Source of the DNA: a bacterium | GTDB taxonomy: Bacteria > Patescibacteriota > Minisyncoccia > Phycocordibacterales > UBA10002 | Assembly (NCBI GenBank): GCA_030649775.1 | Contig: JAUSFR010000067.1 | Coordinates: 1 to 18,812, forward strand | DNA length: 18,812 nucleotides | Direction of reading: 5' to 3' | The notes under the pieces: model-generated | The model's database searches: none | Told to the model about the DNA's origin: nothing | What the model saw: the letters and a program-made list of their open reading frames with translations, nothing else | Made by a program: the position numbers and the translations under genes | Part shown: positions 1-7,210 of the stretch, one piece after another | Position numbering within the stretch: position 1 is the stretch's first letter | How the letters are laid out: each line of letters begins with the position of its first letter

Positions 1-483
1 TACGAACCCAAACCCGCGCTGGAACTTACGGAGGAAGATTTTGACCGGACAATTCGTATCAATCTCAAGGGGCAGTTCCTCTGCGCGACGCGCGCCGGAA
101 AAGAAATGGCGAAGCGGGGCTGGGGACGCATCATCAACATCGCCTCGGTCGCTTCGGGACAGGTCGGCGTCGGTATCGCGGGAGGCGCGCACTACACGGC
201 TTCCAAAGGTGGAATTATCGGAATGACGGAAACCCTCGCGATTGAGTGGGCACCGCTCGGTATTACGGTGAACGCTATCGGTCCCGGCGCGATTGACACG
301 TCAATGGTACAGTCCGCGAATCTACCGAAAGAAGTGCTTACTGGAATGCTCGCTCGTATCCCGATGAAACGGATAGGCAAACCAGAGGAGGTATCCGCGA
401 TGGTGGTCTTTTTAGCATCGGAGGAAGCGAGTTATATCACCGGCACCACTTTCTTCGTGGACGGCGGATGGCTTGCGTCATAA
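1..483 (+). CDS. SDR-family (FabG-like) oxidoreductase, 5'-truncated by window edge
   Basis: This is the C-terminal 160 residues of a classical short-chain dehydrogenase/reductase; the Rossmann GxxxGxG segment lies before the window. Visible motifs are the structural INLKG asparagine (N21 of the fragment), the catalytic Ser (S52) thirteen residues before Tyr65, and the YxxxK signature (Y65, K69). The PG motif after the fifth strand (GPGAIDTSM) and the usual C-terminal ITGTTFFVDGG segment are also present. Such enzymes transfer hydride between NAD(P)H and a carbonyl or alcohol. FabG itself reduces 3-oxoacyl-ACP, but the substrate cannot be read from this fragment. The DUF2585 gene begins at or just after its stop, so the two are probably co-transcribed. 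Family assignment is firm; specificity is open. Confidence 0.93.
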   Translation, partial: YEPKPALELTEEDFDRTIRINLKGQFLCATRAGKEMAKRGWGRIINIASVASGQVGVGIAGGAHYTASKGGIIGMTETLAIEWAPLGITVNAIGPGAIDTSMVQSANLPKEVLTGMLARIPMKRIGKPEEVSAMVVFLASEEASYITGTTFFVDGGWLAS

Positions 484-494
484 CCACCACAACC

Positions 495-1064
495 ATGACA
501 CACACTACCCTCATAAAGAGAACACTGATTATCGGAGCGGGACTCGTCGCCCTTCAGGCATTTGTCCTGTTTATGCTCGGCCAACCGGCTATTTGCGCGT
601 GCGGATATATTAAACTCTGGGAAGCCGATATCCTTTCCTCGGGAATGTCACAACATCTTTTTGACTGGTACACCTTCTCGCACATTATCCACGGTTTTAT
701 TTTTTACGGCGTGCTCAAACTTTTCTTCCCCAGAATGTCGATGGGGACTCGTCTCCTTCTCGCGATGGGACTTGAGATTGGCTGGGAAATCGCCGAGAAC
801 ACGCCGTGGGTCATAAACGCCTATCGTGAGCAGGCGCTCGCGCAAGGATATGTCGGCGACAGCATTCTGAATTCCCTCTTGGATACCGTCTCAATGATAA
901 TCGGCTTCTTCCTCGCCTTCCGCCTCCCCGTGTGGCTTACCGTGTTTCTCGCCGTCTTGTTTGAAGTTTCGGTTGGCTTTATGATACGGGACAACCTGAC
1001 GCTCAACATTCTTAATTTCATCTATCAATTTGACGTTATTCACCGCTGGCAATCGGGTGGTTAG
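495..1064 (+). CDS. DUF2585 (UPF0314) family membrane protein
   Basis: The 189-residue protein matches the remembered pattern of DUF2585/UPF0314. An N-terminal membrane helix is followed by KLWEADILSSGMSQHLFDWY, then a His-rich helix with HIIHGF, then GLEIGWEIAENTPWVI, GDSILNSLLD and MIRDNLTLNILNFIYQ. Four or five hydrophobic segments suggest an inner-membrane protein. The function of the family is unknown, although the conserved His, Glu and Asp residues in and near membrane helices suggest a buried polar site. I chose the ATG at 495, 12 bases after the SDR stop. An in-frame ATG at 468 would overlap the SDR by 16 bases and add nine non-hydrophobic residues. Neither start has a clear ribosome site. 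As I recall, the family is best known from Alphaproteobacteria, so acquisition by transfer is possible. Confidence 0.85.
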   Translation: MTHTTLIKRTLIIGAGLVALQAFVLFMLGQPAICACGYIKLWEADILSSGMSQHLFDWYTFSHIIHGFIFYGVLKLFFPRMSMGTRLLLAMGLEIGWEIAENTPWVINAYREQALAQGYVGDSILNSLLDTVSMIIGFFLAFRLPVWLTVFLAVLFEVSVGFMIRDNLTLNILNFIYQFDVIHRWQSGG

Positions 1065-1087
1065 CACACCCGTGGATAGGTTCTGTA

Positions 1088-1272
1088 AGAAACTGTCTGA
1101 AAAGCTATCGCAATCCCAAGCCACGCCAGATTCGAGGAAAAAATGGTGAGGACGAGGAAGGTGTACCGAGGTACTCCGACCGAGGAGGAGCCGTTTTTTA
1201 CCGAAGCTGGCGTGGCGACGATGCGAAATGGTTTCAATGATAATGCCTATGGTAGGTTTTCAGACAGTTTCT
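1088..1272. repeat. 185-bp imperfect palindrome, MITE-like
   Basis: The ends are a perfect 16-bp inverted repeat (AGAAACTGTCTGAAAA at 1088-1103; its complement at 1257-1272). A second exact 10-bp inverted pair lies inside (GCCACGCCAG at 1120-1129 and its complement at 1207-1216). It continues inward with an imperfect match (TTCG..AAAAAA.GG). The element fills the gap between the DUF2585 gene and the histidine kinase, and I see no gene in it. No clear target-site duplication is visible. It could be a non-autonomous transposon remnant or a large RNA hairpin. Confidence 0.7.
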
Positions 1273-1295
1273 ATAAACTCTGGTAACATAGACGT

Positions 1296-2543
1296 ATGCA
1301 CACAATACTTTCACCGTGGCGACTGCGGGGCTATTACTACTTTATCCAAATTTCCGGCATTATTGTCATTGGCTTTTTTGCCTTTGCCATCGCCTCCTTT
1401 CCCTCGCTGTTCTCTTTCCTTCTTGAGCCACGCCTTATCTCCGCGCTCATGTTCGGCATGTTTTTCGTGCATACCGTTTCCTTCCTTCTGCAGGAAGTGA
1501 CCCACCAAAAAGTATTTTACGCGTTCAGCCGATATGTCTGGATTCTGTTCTTTGCCGTGTTCGTGTATCTCACCGGCGGAGTGAACAGCCAGTTTCTGTT
1601 CATACTTTTCTTCCCGCTCCTCACCGCGGGAACGGATTTGAGTCCCAAAGAAACGAAATACGACGGCACCCTGCTCGTGGTACTCTTCGGCTCGTTTATC
1701 TTCGGCGTGGAGGACTCACTCACGCCCGTACTCCTCGTCAAGCACGCTTCGCGGACGGCGCTCTTCGCCATCGTCGCGTATTACCTGTATAAGATGATTA
1801 ACGAAACCCTCCTTCAAAAATACGAAAAAGAAGAAACTAAACGGAAATTCCTGGAACTCATTGAACTTGACCGCGTCAAAAACGATTTTATCACCGTCGT
1901 ATCGCATCAATTGCGTACTCCACTTTCAGGTTTGCGCTGGGCGATGACCAATCTCGCCGAAGACAAAGCGCTTCCACCCACGCTTCTTTCGCTCACCAAG
2001 GAAAGCCAAGTGTACGTGGACAAATCAATCGCCATCGTAAACGAACTTATCGCGACAAGCGACAGCAAGACACCGAGTTTTGTGCTTACCAAAGAAAAAC
2101 TGTCGCTCCCCGAGCTCGTGTCGGATATTCTCCTTGACCTTGACTATCTAAAAAAGGAGAAGCGGGTAACCATCGCCGTCGCACTCCTTCCCGATGTACC
2201 CTTGATTGCCGACCGCCTGAAGCTCAAGGTGGCACTCACCAATATTATGGATAACGCGATTCGGTACAGCGCGGGAGGACGGGTGGATATTTCGGGCAGT
2301 ACGGAGGATAAAAAATATACGCTCACGATTCGAGACACTGGAATGGGGATTGCTCCCGAGGATATGCCCTATGTGTCCGACCGTTTCTACCGAGCCAAAA
2401 ACGCGATTTCGGCTGAACCCAACGAAAGTGGGGTGGGGCTCTATATCGCCAAACAGCTTATTGAGAGACAGCGGGGAACACTCGTTATTGACGCCACGCT
2501 GGGCAAGGGCACGACGGTGACGGTTACGCTCCCCCTCCTCTAA
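1296..2543 (+). CDS. Membrane-bound sensor histidine kinase (orphan)
   Basis: The 415-residue protein has about six hydrophobic segments in residues 15-170, a short linker helix, and a complete kinase core. The dimerisation/phosphoacceptor motif is VVSHQLRTPLSG with His204. The N box is NIMDNAIRYS (around N320), the G1 box DTGMGI (D347), the F box DRFYRA and the G2 box GVGLYIAKQL (around 379-387). It should autophosphorylate His204 and pass the phosphate to a response regulator. The N-terminal sensor is membrane-embedded, with no extracytoplasmic domain or HAMP that I can recognise, so the signal is unknown. No response regulator is next to it; the gene stands alone, ending at a strong terminator. 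No Shine-Dalgarno precedes the ATG. Confidence 0.93.
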   Translation: MHTILSPWRLRGYYYFIQISGIIVIGFFAFAIASFPSLFSFLLEPRLISALMFGMFFVHTVSFLLQEVTHQKVFYAFSRYVWILFFAVFVYLTGGVNSQFLFILFFPLLTAGTDLSPKETKYDGTLLVVLFGSFIFGVEDSLTPVLLVKHASRTALFAIVAYYLYKMINETLLQKYEKEETKRKFLELIELDRVKNDFITVVSHQLRTPLSGLRWAMTNLAEDKALPPTLLSLTKESQVYVDKSIAIVNELIATSDSKTPSFVLTKEKLSLPELVSDILLDLDYLKKEKRVTIAVALLPDVPLIADRLKLKVALTNIMDNAIRYSAGGRVDISGSTEDKKYTLTIRDTGMGIAPEDMPYVSDRFYRAKNAISAEPNESGVGLYIAKQLIERQRGTLVIDATLGKGTTVTVTLPLL

Positions 2544-2564
2544 CCTCCACCCCACACCCTCTTT

Positions 2565-2591
2565 ACGCTCCGCGCCCGCGCGGAGCGTTTT
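2565..2591 (+). terminator. Rho-independent terminator after the histidine kinase
   Basis: A perfect 10-bp stem (2565-2574 with 2579-2588), a CCCG loop and a short T-tract lie 22 bases after the kinase stop. Confidence 0.85.
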
Positions 2592-2592
2592 G

Positions 2593-2621
2593 TTTACAAC
2601 CTACCGTCTCCCTGCTACAGT
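2593..2621 (+). promoter_or_regulatory. Sigma70-like promoter for the ParB-domain gene
   Basis: The -35 is TTTACA (2593-2598) and the -10 is TACAGT (2616-2621), with a 17-bp spacer. TGC directly before the -10 makes it an extended -10. Transcription should start near 2628, upstream of the SD-preceded ATG at 2672. Confidence 0.65.
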
Positions 2622-2671
2622 TCATTTCAGAAAACACGCAATTAATGCTGTTTGAAAACATTGGAGGTACT

Positions 2672-4312
2672 ATGCCCCATCACTATGTAGTGCGGTCGGT
2701 AAAGGCATCAAGTCCGGCGCAAAAAAGCGCGGGTCCAGATGTCATCGTCTCAAGAACACTTGAGGATTTCGGATTCGGCCCAACGGATGAGAGCGGTGAC
2801 CGAGATGAAATGAACCACCGCGGAGCGACCCCGAGAGAATTCAACATCGTCGTCCGTATCGGAGATGAAGAAAAAAAGTGGTTCATACTCATACGTGTGG
2901 AGAAAGACGGCAAGAGACCTCGTCTTATGCAACTTGAGACGGGAACCTATTTTAGCGACCCCGTCGCCACTCCGGACGGTCTTCTCGTTATTAACGGCCA
3001 CGGAAAAAAACTTCTTGACTGGGAGATTACCTTTGAACGACGGCCCATTCTTGATGGCCCGCTCAATTCGCGAGGTGACCTGGTGTACACCGAACACGAA
3101 GGAAGTTCACATGAACATAACGGCAAGACGGGAAAACGAGAACGGGTCCTGCGCGGAAGCATTGAGTCACGGCGTACGATGTTCCCGTCGCCACCCCCGG
3201 AGCAACCGACAGATACTCCTGTCTATGCCCCATCCGAAAGCGCGCCCCAGCAAAGCCGAGCTTCCACAGAAACGGTAAGCGAGCCACCAATGGTAACCGC
3301 CTTCAAGAAGAAAGAGACGGCATCCCCTTCCATGGTTTCCGCCCCCCAGAACGGCGAACCCGTGTGCTCACCTCACCCGCTAGCGACCGCGGAAGTGCCC
3401 ACCGCAAAAGAAGCGCCTCCCGTCCAGACGGAAACGATTACTTCGCGCGACCGCGTGGCAATGGTGAAGACAACGGATATCGTCCCCGACCCGCATCAAC
3501 CGAGGAAGTACTTTGAGGAAGAAGGCCTGCACTCCACCGCGGAGTCTATGAAAGCAGAGTCCCAAGTGGTTCCCATCATTGTGCGCCCCGTTACCATTTC
3601 CGGTGTGGAGCGTTATATGATTATTGACGGGGAATGTAGGTGGAAGTCCGCAAAACTTGTCGGAGTGACGGAGCTCCTGGTCGTCATAAGACTTAACGTT
3701 GATGACCGTAAAGCGTTTCGGCAATCGGTTACCGCGAACTATAATCGCAGAGGACACACGGTTCGTGAATCGGTTGACGTCATCAAGAGGTTGCTTGAGG
3801 ACGGCGCGACGACCAAAGAGGTCTGGACACTCTGCGGAATGTCCACGGCGTGGTACTACGAACATATTGCCCTCTTGAAGCTTGAACCCGAGCTTCTCAA
3901 GCTGGTTGACCCGCCTACCGAGAAAAAGTCCAGGCTTCCCGTCAGTATTGCCCGAAAACTCGCGTATATGCCCCTCTCGGAGCAGTTACCTGCGTACCAC
4001 CGGCTTATGTGTGAACCGAGCAAAGCGGCGCGCTCGGCACTCGCGGATGAACTGGTGAGGCCATACATTGGAGAGAGCAGGCGGAACAAGCCAAGTGACC
4101 ATATGCGTTCCTTGGAGCGGTTCGTTCTACGGCTTCGCGCCGGCAAACGGACCCTTGAGCAACATGTCGACGTCGCGAGCCGAGCGCTCGTCATCAACCG
4201 AAAACCGGAACAGGTAGAGGTTATCCTCTCCACTCTGGAGGAGTCCATTCATGAGCTCACCAACCTCAAAAAAATAATTGAGACGAAACGACAAGAGTTG
4301 ACTGCCACGTGA
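2672..4312 (+). CDS. ParB/Spo0J-type domain protein with long N-terminal extension
   Basis: The 546-residue protein has its ParB homology in the C-terminal half. A ParB N-terminal-type domain spans about residues 262-345, with DPHQPRKYF and PIIVRP followed by GECRWKSA (320-327) where classical ParB has GERRxRA. NYNRRGH (356-362) stands in for the box III region. A helix-turn-helix follows at about 377-405 (TTKEVWTLCGMSTAWYYEHIALLKL-type), then a helical tail to the end. Residues 1-165 form an unrecognised domain, and 170-255 are a Pro/Ser/Thr/Glu-rich linker. It should bind DNA and perhaps CTP, but no parA is in the window, so a role in chromosome partition is not shown. Start chosen at 2672 because GGAGG ends four bases before it; an in-frame ATG at 2645 has no ribosome site. 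Confidence 0.82.
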   Translation: MPHHYVVRSVKASSPAQKSAGPDVIVSRTLEDFGFGPTDESGDRDEMNHRGATPREFNIVVRIGDEEKKWFILIRVEKDGKRPRLMQLETGTYFSDPVATPDGLLVINGHGKKLLDWEITFERRPILDGPLNSRGDLVYTEHEGSSHEHNGKTGKRERVLRGSIESRRTMFPSPPPEQPTDTPVYAPSESAPQQSRASTETVSEPPMVTAFKKKETASPSMVSAPQNGEPVCSPHPLATAEVPTAKEAPPVQTETITSRDRVAMVKTTDIVPDPHQPRKYFEEEGLHSTAESMKAESQVVPIIVRPVTISGVERYMIIDGECRWKSAKLVGVTELLVVIRLNVDDRKAFRQSVTANYNRRGHTVRESVDVIKRLLEDGATTKEVWTLCGMSTAWYYEHIALLKLEPELLKLVDPPTEKKSRLPVSIARKLAYMPLSEQLPAYHRLMCEPSKAARSALADELVRPYIGESRRNKPSDHMRSLERFVLRLRAGKRTLEQHVDVASRALVINRKPEQVEVILSTLEESIHELTNLKKIIETKRQELTAT

Positions 4313-4331
4313 AGTCATCTTTTGTTCCCCC

Positions 4332-4359
4332 AAGGCCTGCCCCAAAGCAGGCCTTTTTT
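4332..4359 (+). terminator. Terminator after the ParB-domain gene
   Basis: A perfect 9-bp stem (4332-4340 with 4347-4355), a CCCAAA loop and a T6 run lie 20 bases after the stop. Confidence 0.92.
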
Positions 4360-4393
4360 ACTGCTTGGGAAAAAATGCTTCCCCGCGATTCTT

Positions 4394-4421
4394 TTGAGAA
4401 CACCGCGGAGTGTACTATAAT
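4394..4421 (+). promoter_or_regulatory. Sigma70-like promoter for the vanY-like gene
   Basis: TTGAGA (4394-4399) and a consensus TATAAT (4416-4421) have a 16-bp spacer. The predicted start near 4428 excludes a GTG at 4410 as translation start and supports the ATG at 4452. Confidence 0.8.
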
Positions 4422-4451
4422 CCCTTCTGTAAACCCAAACGGGAAATCATT

Positions 4452-5327
4452 ATGAAAAAAATACTGGCGTGGGTAGGAATACTGCTGTTTCTCGGCGCGT
4501 GCTCGTACGTGGGGTATCGAGCCTACCTCCACATCAAAGCGCAGAACGAAAAGATTGCGGAGCTGGAGCGGTCTCTTGAAACGACCGAAAAAAATCTCGC
4601 GGAAGTAACGCAAAACAGCGCGAGCTTGCTTGACGCCCTTTCGGCTGAACAGCAGAAGAATGGTTTCCTTGTCGAACAGGCGGGCACCTTTGCCGCGGCA
4701 GTGCAGAGACTCACCGGCACGGTCACCACTTTGGAGAAACTGACCAAGACCGACCCCGAGCTTCTCATCAAATATTCAAAAGTGTATTTCCTGAACGAAC
4801 ATTATCAACCGGAAAAACTGACTCTCCTTCGGAAGGATTATATCTACAACTCAAAGGAGGAATATTTTCACGCTCGCGCGCTTCCCTACCTTGAAAATCT
4901 TTTGAGTGAAGCTCAGGGCGCGGGAATACCCCTTCTGCTCGTATCCGCCTTCCGTTCGTTTGAAACGCAGAACGACCTGAAATCACAGTACAAAGTAACC
5001 TTCGGAACTGGCGCGAATAAGTTTTCCGCGGAACAAGGCTACTCCGAACATCAGCTTGGCACGGCCGTTGACTTCACCACTCCCACGCTTGGCGTGCTTT
5101 TTGAAAAGTTTGATACCACCACTTCGTACCTGTGGCTCACCGAGAATGCCCACAAGTACGGCTTTATCCTCTCCTATCCCCAGGGCAACACCTACTATAT
5201 CTATGAGCCGTGGCATTGGCGTTTTGTCGGCGTAGAGCTCGCGGGCAAACTCCATACCGAAAACAAGCATTTTTACGATATGGACCAGCGGGAAATCAAC
5301 GACTATCTCGTGAAGATATTTGATTAG
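4452..5327 (+). CDS. VanY-type D-alanyl-D-alanine carboxypeptidase (peptidase M15B), membrane-anchored
   Basis: The 291-residue protein is predicted to trim the terminal D-Ala from peptidoglycan stem peptides outside the membrane. Residues 1-27 are a signal anchor; LGAC (14-17) resembles a lipobox, so a lipoprotein is possible. Residues 30-98 are a predicted coiled coil (repeated Glu/Leu/Lys heptads) that would hold the enzyme off the membrane. The catalytic domain shows SAFRSFETQ, then SEHQLGTAVDF with zinc ligands H200 and D207, then EPWHWRFVG with H255 as the third ligand. The motif set is complete, so activity is likely. The ATG at 4452 follows the promoter; it has only a weak purine-rich ribosome site. 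It has its own promoter and no obvious terminator of its own. Confidence 0.93.
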   Translation: MKKILAWVGILLFLGACSYVGYRAYLHIKAQNEKIAELERSLETTEKNLAEVTQNSASLLDALSAEQQKNGFLVEQAGTFAAAVQRLTGTVTTLEKLTKTDPELLIKYSKVYFLNEHYQPEKLTLLRKDYIYNSKEEYFHARALPYLENLLSEAQGAGIPLLLVSAFRSFETQNDLKSQYKVTFGTGANKFSAEQGYSEHQLGTAVDFTTPTLGVLFEKFDTTTSYLWLTENAHKYGFILSYPQGNTYYIYEPWHWRFVGVELAGKLHTENKHFYDMDQREINDYLVKIFD

Positions 5328-5356
5328 TTGACCATTAAGGAGAGATAGACTACTTT
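5328..5356 (+). promoter_or_regulatory. Promoter and hairpin leader upstream of the 5401 gene
   Basis: TTGACC (5328-5333) and TACTTT (5351-5356) have a 17-bp spacer, starting right after the vanY stop. The following leader has a 7-bp hairpin (5350-5356 with 5361-5367, overlapping the -10) and a 13-base palindrome (5372-5384) before the GTG start. The palindromes could be operators or mRNA structure. Confidence 0.5.
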
Positions 5357-5400
5357 TGAGAAAGTAGCTCTTCACATCATGTGAGGGCGGAAAGGACCAA

Positions 5401-5871
5401 GTGAGAAGACCTCGAATATTTTTAGGCGTGGAGTTCCAACTGCTCATGCGCAAAGAGACGTGGACACCTATCCAGCTCCGGTGGGTGCTCCATTATTTTC
5501 TCCATCGGAAACTGGTGAGGGAGCTCATAAAGAAACATGGACAAGAGCATGGGCTTGATGGGATCATTTTTCTTAGCGCTCACGGAAAGCCCGCGTCAAC
5601 GTATTGCTACTGGCACTTCGGAAAAGTAAAGAAGGTACAGGAATGGATAGATAGACACGACGGCAAAGCCACGGCACTCGTGATTTCTTCCTGTAATCGC
5701 TTTGACCGTAACGTCACCTCCAAGCACTCCATCATCATTCATCCCAACCGGGCCTATAACCTGCTTGAACTGATGCGCACCAAAGGATACGGCATCGTTC
5801 GCGTGCGTGTCCCTTCCGTCGGCTATGTGGAGCAAAAACCATACCTGCTTAAAAAGCTGGGAGTACCTTGA
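5401..5871 (+). CDS. Small protein of unknown function with His-Gly / Ser-Ser-Cys pattern
   Basis: I do not recognise this 156-residue family with certainty. The first 50 residues are helical and basic. Then come a hydrophobic strand ending in SAHG (GIIFLSAHGKP, H61-G62) and, 36 residues later, a second hydrophobic strand ending in SSCN (ALVISSCNRF, C98). A strand-His-Gly followed by a strand-x-Cys is the layout of the catalytic dyad in caspase-like (clan CD/CHAT) peptidases, but the protein is short for that fold, so this is only a suggestion. The rest is mixed alpha/beta with no signal peptide. Translation probably starts at GTG 5401, four bases after AAAGGA; an ATG at 5446 is the alternative. 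It has its own promoter and a strong terminator, which supports it being a real monocistronic gene. Confidence 0.75.
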   Translation: MRRPRIFLGVEFQLLMRKETWTPIQLRWVLHYFLHRKLVRELIKKHGQEHGLDGIIFLSAHGKPASTYCYWHFGKVKKVQEWIDRHDGKATALVISSCNRFDRNVTSKHSIIIHPNRAYNLLELMRTKGYGIVRVRVPSVGYVEQKPYLLKKLGVP

Positions 5872-5883
5872 ACACCTTTTATC

Positions 5884-5912
5884 CCCGCCTCAAAAGAGAG
5901 GCGGGCTTTTTT
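5884..5912 (+). terminator. Terminator after the 5401 gene
   Basis: A perfect 8-bp stem (CCCGCCTC 5884-5891 with 5898-5905), an AAAAGA loop and, after one C, a T6 run. Confidence 0.92.
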
Positions 5913-5999
5913 ATGCTTTGGGAAGATACAAAAAGTTCCCGGAAGATTGAAATAGAGGAACGTTGTAACATCTCGTTTCGCGAAAGTGTTTACAACAAT

Positions 6000-6332
6000 A
6001 TGAGTTACTCACCAAAATCAAATGGGTTACTTCAAGCCACTGGACTTGTATGTTATGTGGGCGCCTTCGCAACCATCGTGCAATATCTGGGAAAGTGGGC
6101 GGGGGCACAAGACATGGAGCCTTCTCCCGCCATAAGTATCACGCTTTTTCTGCTCACCTTCATTATTTCCGCGCTCATTTCGGCTTCTATCGTTTTCGCA
6201 CACCCTCTTTTCCTTTTTCTCGCGGGTAAAAAAGAAGAGGCGGTCAAAACCGTACTCTGGACACTCGTCTTTCTCGTTATCTTTCTTCTGCTCTTCCTCA
6301 CGATTTCTCTCCCTCTCTCCCGAACCCTCTAA
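6000..6332 (+). CDS. Small three-helix membrane protein, unknown function
   Basis: The 110-residue protein has three hydrophobic segments (about 12-32, 46-68 and 84-105), separated by a short GAQDMEPSP loop and a charged GKKEEAVK loop. No motif is diagnostic. The reading frame is open upstream to 5868, but that stretch crosses the preceding terminator, so I chose the ATG at 6000. No Shine-Dalgarno precedes it (GTTTACAACAAT), and I see no convincing promoter in the 90 bases between the terminator and the start. A strong terminator follows its stop. The gene is probably real, on hydrophobicity pattern and clean 3' boundary, but nothing points to a role. Confidence 0.7.
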   Translation: MSYSPKSNGLLQATGLVCYVGAFATIVQYLGKWAGAQDMEPSPAISITLFLLTFIISALISASIVFAHPLFLFLAGKKEEAVKTVLWTLVFLVIFLLLFLTISLPLSRTL

Positions 6333-6347
6333 CACTATGCTTACTCC

Positions 6348-6376
6348 CCGCGCCCGTTTACAGGGCGCGGTTTTTT
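6348..6376 (+). terminator. Terminator after the small membrane protein gene
   Basis: A perfect 8-bp GC stem (CCGCGCCC 6348-6355 with 6363-6370), a 7-base loop and a T6 run. Confidence 0.93.
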
Positions 6377-6398
6377 CGTTGAAAAAAATTACTTACCC

Positions 6399-6426
6399 TT
6401 GAAATTTAGTTGCGCATGAGTATCCT
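6399..6426 (+). promoter_or_regulatory. Promoter for the C15 peptidase gene
   Basis: TTGAAA (6399-6404) and TATCCT (6421-6426) have a 16-bp spacer. A start near 6433 favours the ATG at 6455 over the TTG at 6410 or ATG at 6416. Confidence 0.6.
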
Positions 6427-6454
6427 TACGACAGAAACTCTTTACATTACAGAT

Positions 6455-7105
6455 ATGAAAACACTTATCGTTTCCGGTTTTACCGAATATGGTTCTCACT
6501 TGGTAAATTTGAGCGAGCGCATCGTGAGGACGCTTCACGGGAAAACGTTTGCCGGCTACCGCATGGTGAGTTCCATATTTACGTGCGAGATACCCAAACC
6601 TGAAAACAATCGGGGAAACGCGATCCTTCACGAAGCAACGAGACAAGGCGCTTCCGGCATAGTAAGTCTCGGTATGACTTCCCTTTCACCGGGATTTTGG
6701 TTCGAGACTCGGGCGCGCAACCTCTTGCATCAACCCAAGTATTATCCGAACGAGCAGAATGTTCTGGTGGATGCGAATCGTCCGCCTGATGAAGTCCTTC
6801 ATCCTGACCTTACACCTTGGCGATTCGATGAGGTTAAAGATGAAATCGAAGGACGAAGGCTGGGTATGATGGAAGCATCACAGGACATAGGAGGATTTTG
6901 TTGCGAACATTTAGTGTACGAGGTGCTTGCCGCACAACTCTCTCTAAAGGAAAGAGACCGACTACCCTTTACGTTTCTTCACCTGCCCTGTTGCCCCGAG
7001 GCACCGAGGAACCCGGTGGAATTTCGCCGCAGTGGAAAAATACTTCTTTCGGAAGAGGGGGCTATCCAGGGATTAGAAATCCTGCTCCAAAAAGCTTCGC
7101 TCTAA
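6455..7105 (+). CDS. pcp: Pyrrolidone-carboxylate peptidase-like protein (peptidase C15)
   Basis: The 216-residue protein has the length and order of motifs of pyroglutamyl peptidase I, which removes N-terminal pyroglutamate from peptides in the cytoplasm. The N-terminus MKTLIVSGFTEYG matches the family's LvTGFePFG. FETRARN (E84, N89) matches the catalytic Glu region. ASQDIGGFCCEHLVYE matches the nucleophile segment (C-N-x-L-x-Y in typical members), giving Cys150 as nucleophile. FTFLHLPCCPE matches the His segment (FIHVP), giving His176. The triad Glu84-Cys150-His176 is thus present, but the surroundings are divergent (C-E instead of C-N; a cysteine-rich HLPCCPE), so specificity may have drifted. 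The start follows the promoter; there is no Shine-Dalgarno. The gene is monocistronic and ends at a terminator. Confidence 0.8.
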   Translation: MKTLIVSGFTEYGSHLVNLSERIVRTLHGKTFAGYRMVSSIFTCEIPKPENNRGNAILHEATRQGASGIVSLGMTSLSPGFWFETRARNLLHQPKYYPNEQNVLVDANRPPDEVLHPDLTPWRFDEVKDEIEGRRLGMMEASQDIGGFCCEHLVYEVLAAQLSLKERDRLPFTFLHLPCCPEAPRNPVEFRRSGKILLSEEGAIQGLEILLQKASL

Positions 7106-7136
7106 TGCGCCCCTCGACACATTATTTACGACCCTA

Positions 7137-7164
7137 CCCCGCCCTCTTCAAGGACGGGGTTTTT
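7137..7164 (+). terminator. Terminator after the pcp-like gene
   Basis: A 9-bp stem with one mismatch (7137-7145 with 7151-7159), a CTTCA loop and a T5 run. Confidence 0.85.
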
Positions 7165-7179
7165 CAAAGCCCTCTGAAG

Positions 7180-7210
7180 AATCTTGTAAGAGTCAGACTC
7201 TTACAAGATT
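7180..7210. repeat. Left palindrome of the transposase unit
   Basis: Perfect 15-bp arms (7180-7194 and 7196-7210) around a central A. The core is GTAAGAGTCAGACTCTTAC, and the outer bases are AATCTT/AAGATT. The transposase stop codon (7201-7203) is inside the right arm. Confidence 0.95.

Noticed and set aside
2148..2555. 135-residue minus-strand frame opposite the histidine kinase
   Set aside because: It overlaps the conserved kinase catalytic domain on the other strand and shows no recognisable features.
5350..5384. Terminator for vanY
   Set aside because: The hairpins there lack a T-run and overlap a better-fitting promoter and leader for the next gene.
5868..5999. Upstream extension of the small membrane protein to TTG 5868
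   Set aside because: The extension would read through a strong terminator (5884-5912) and adds non-hydrophobic, unrelated sequence.
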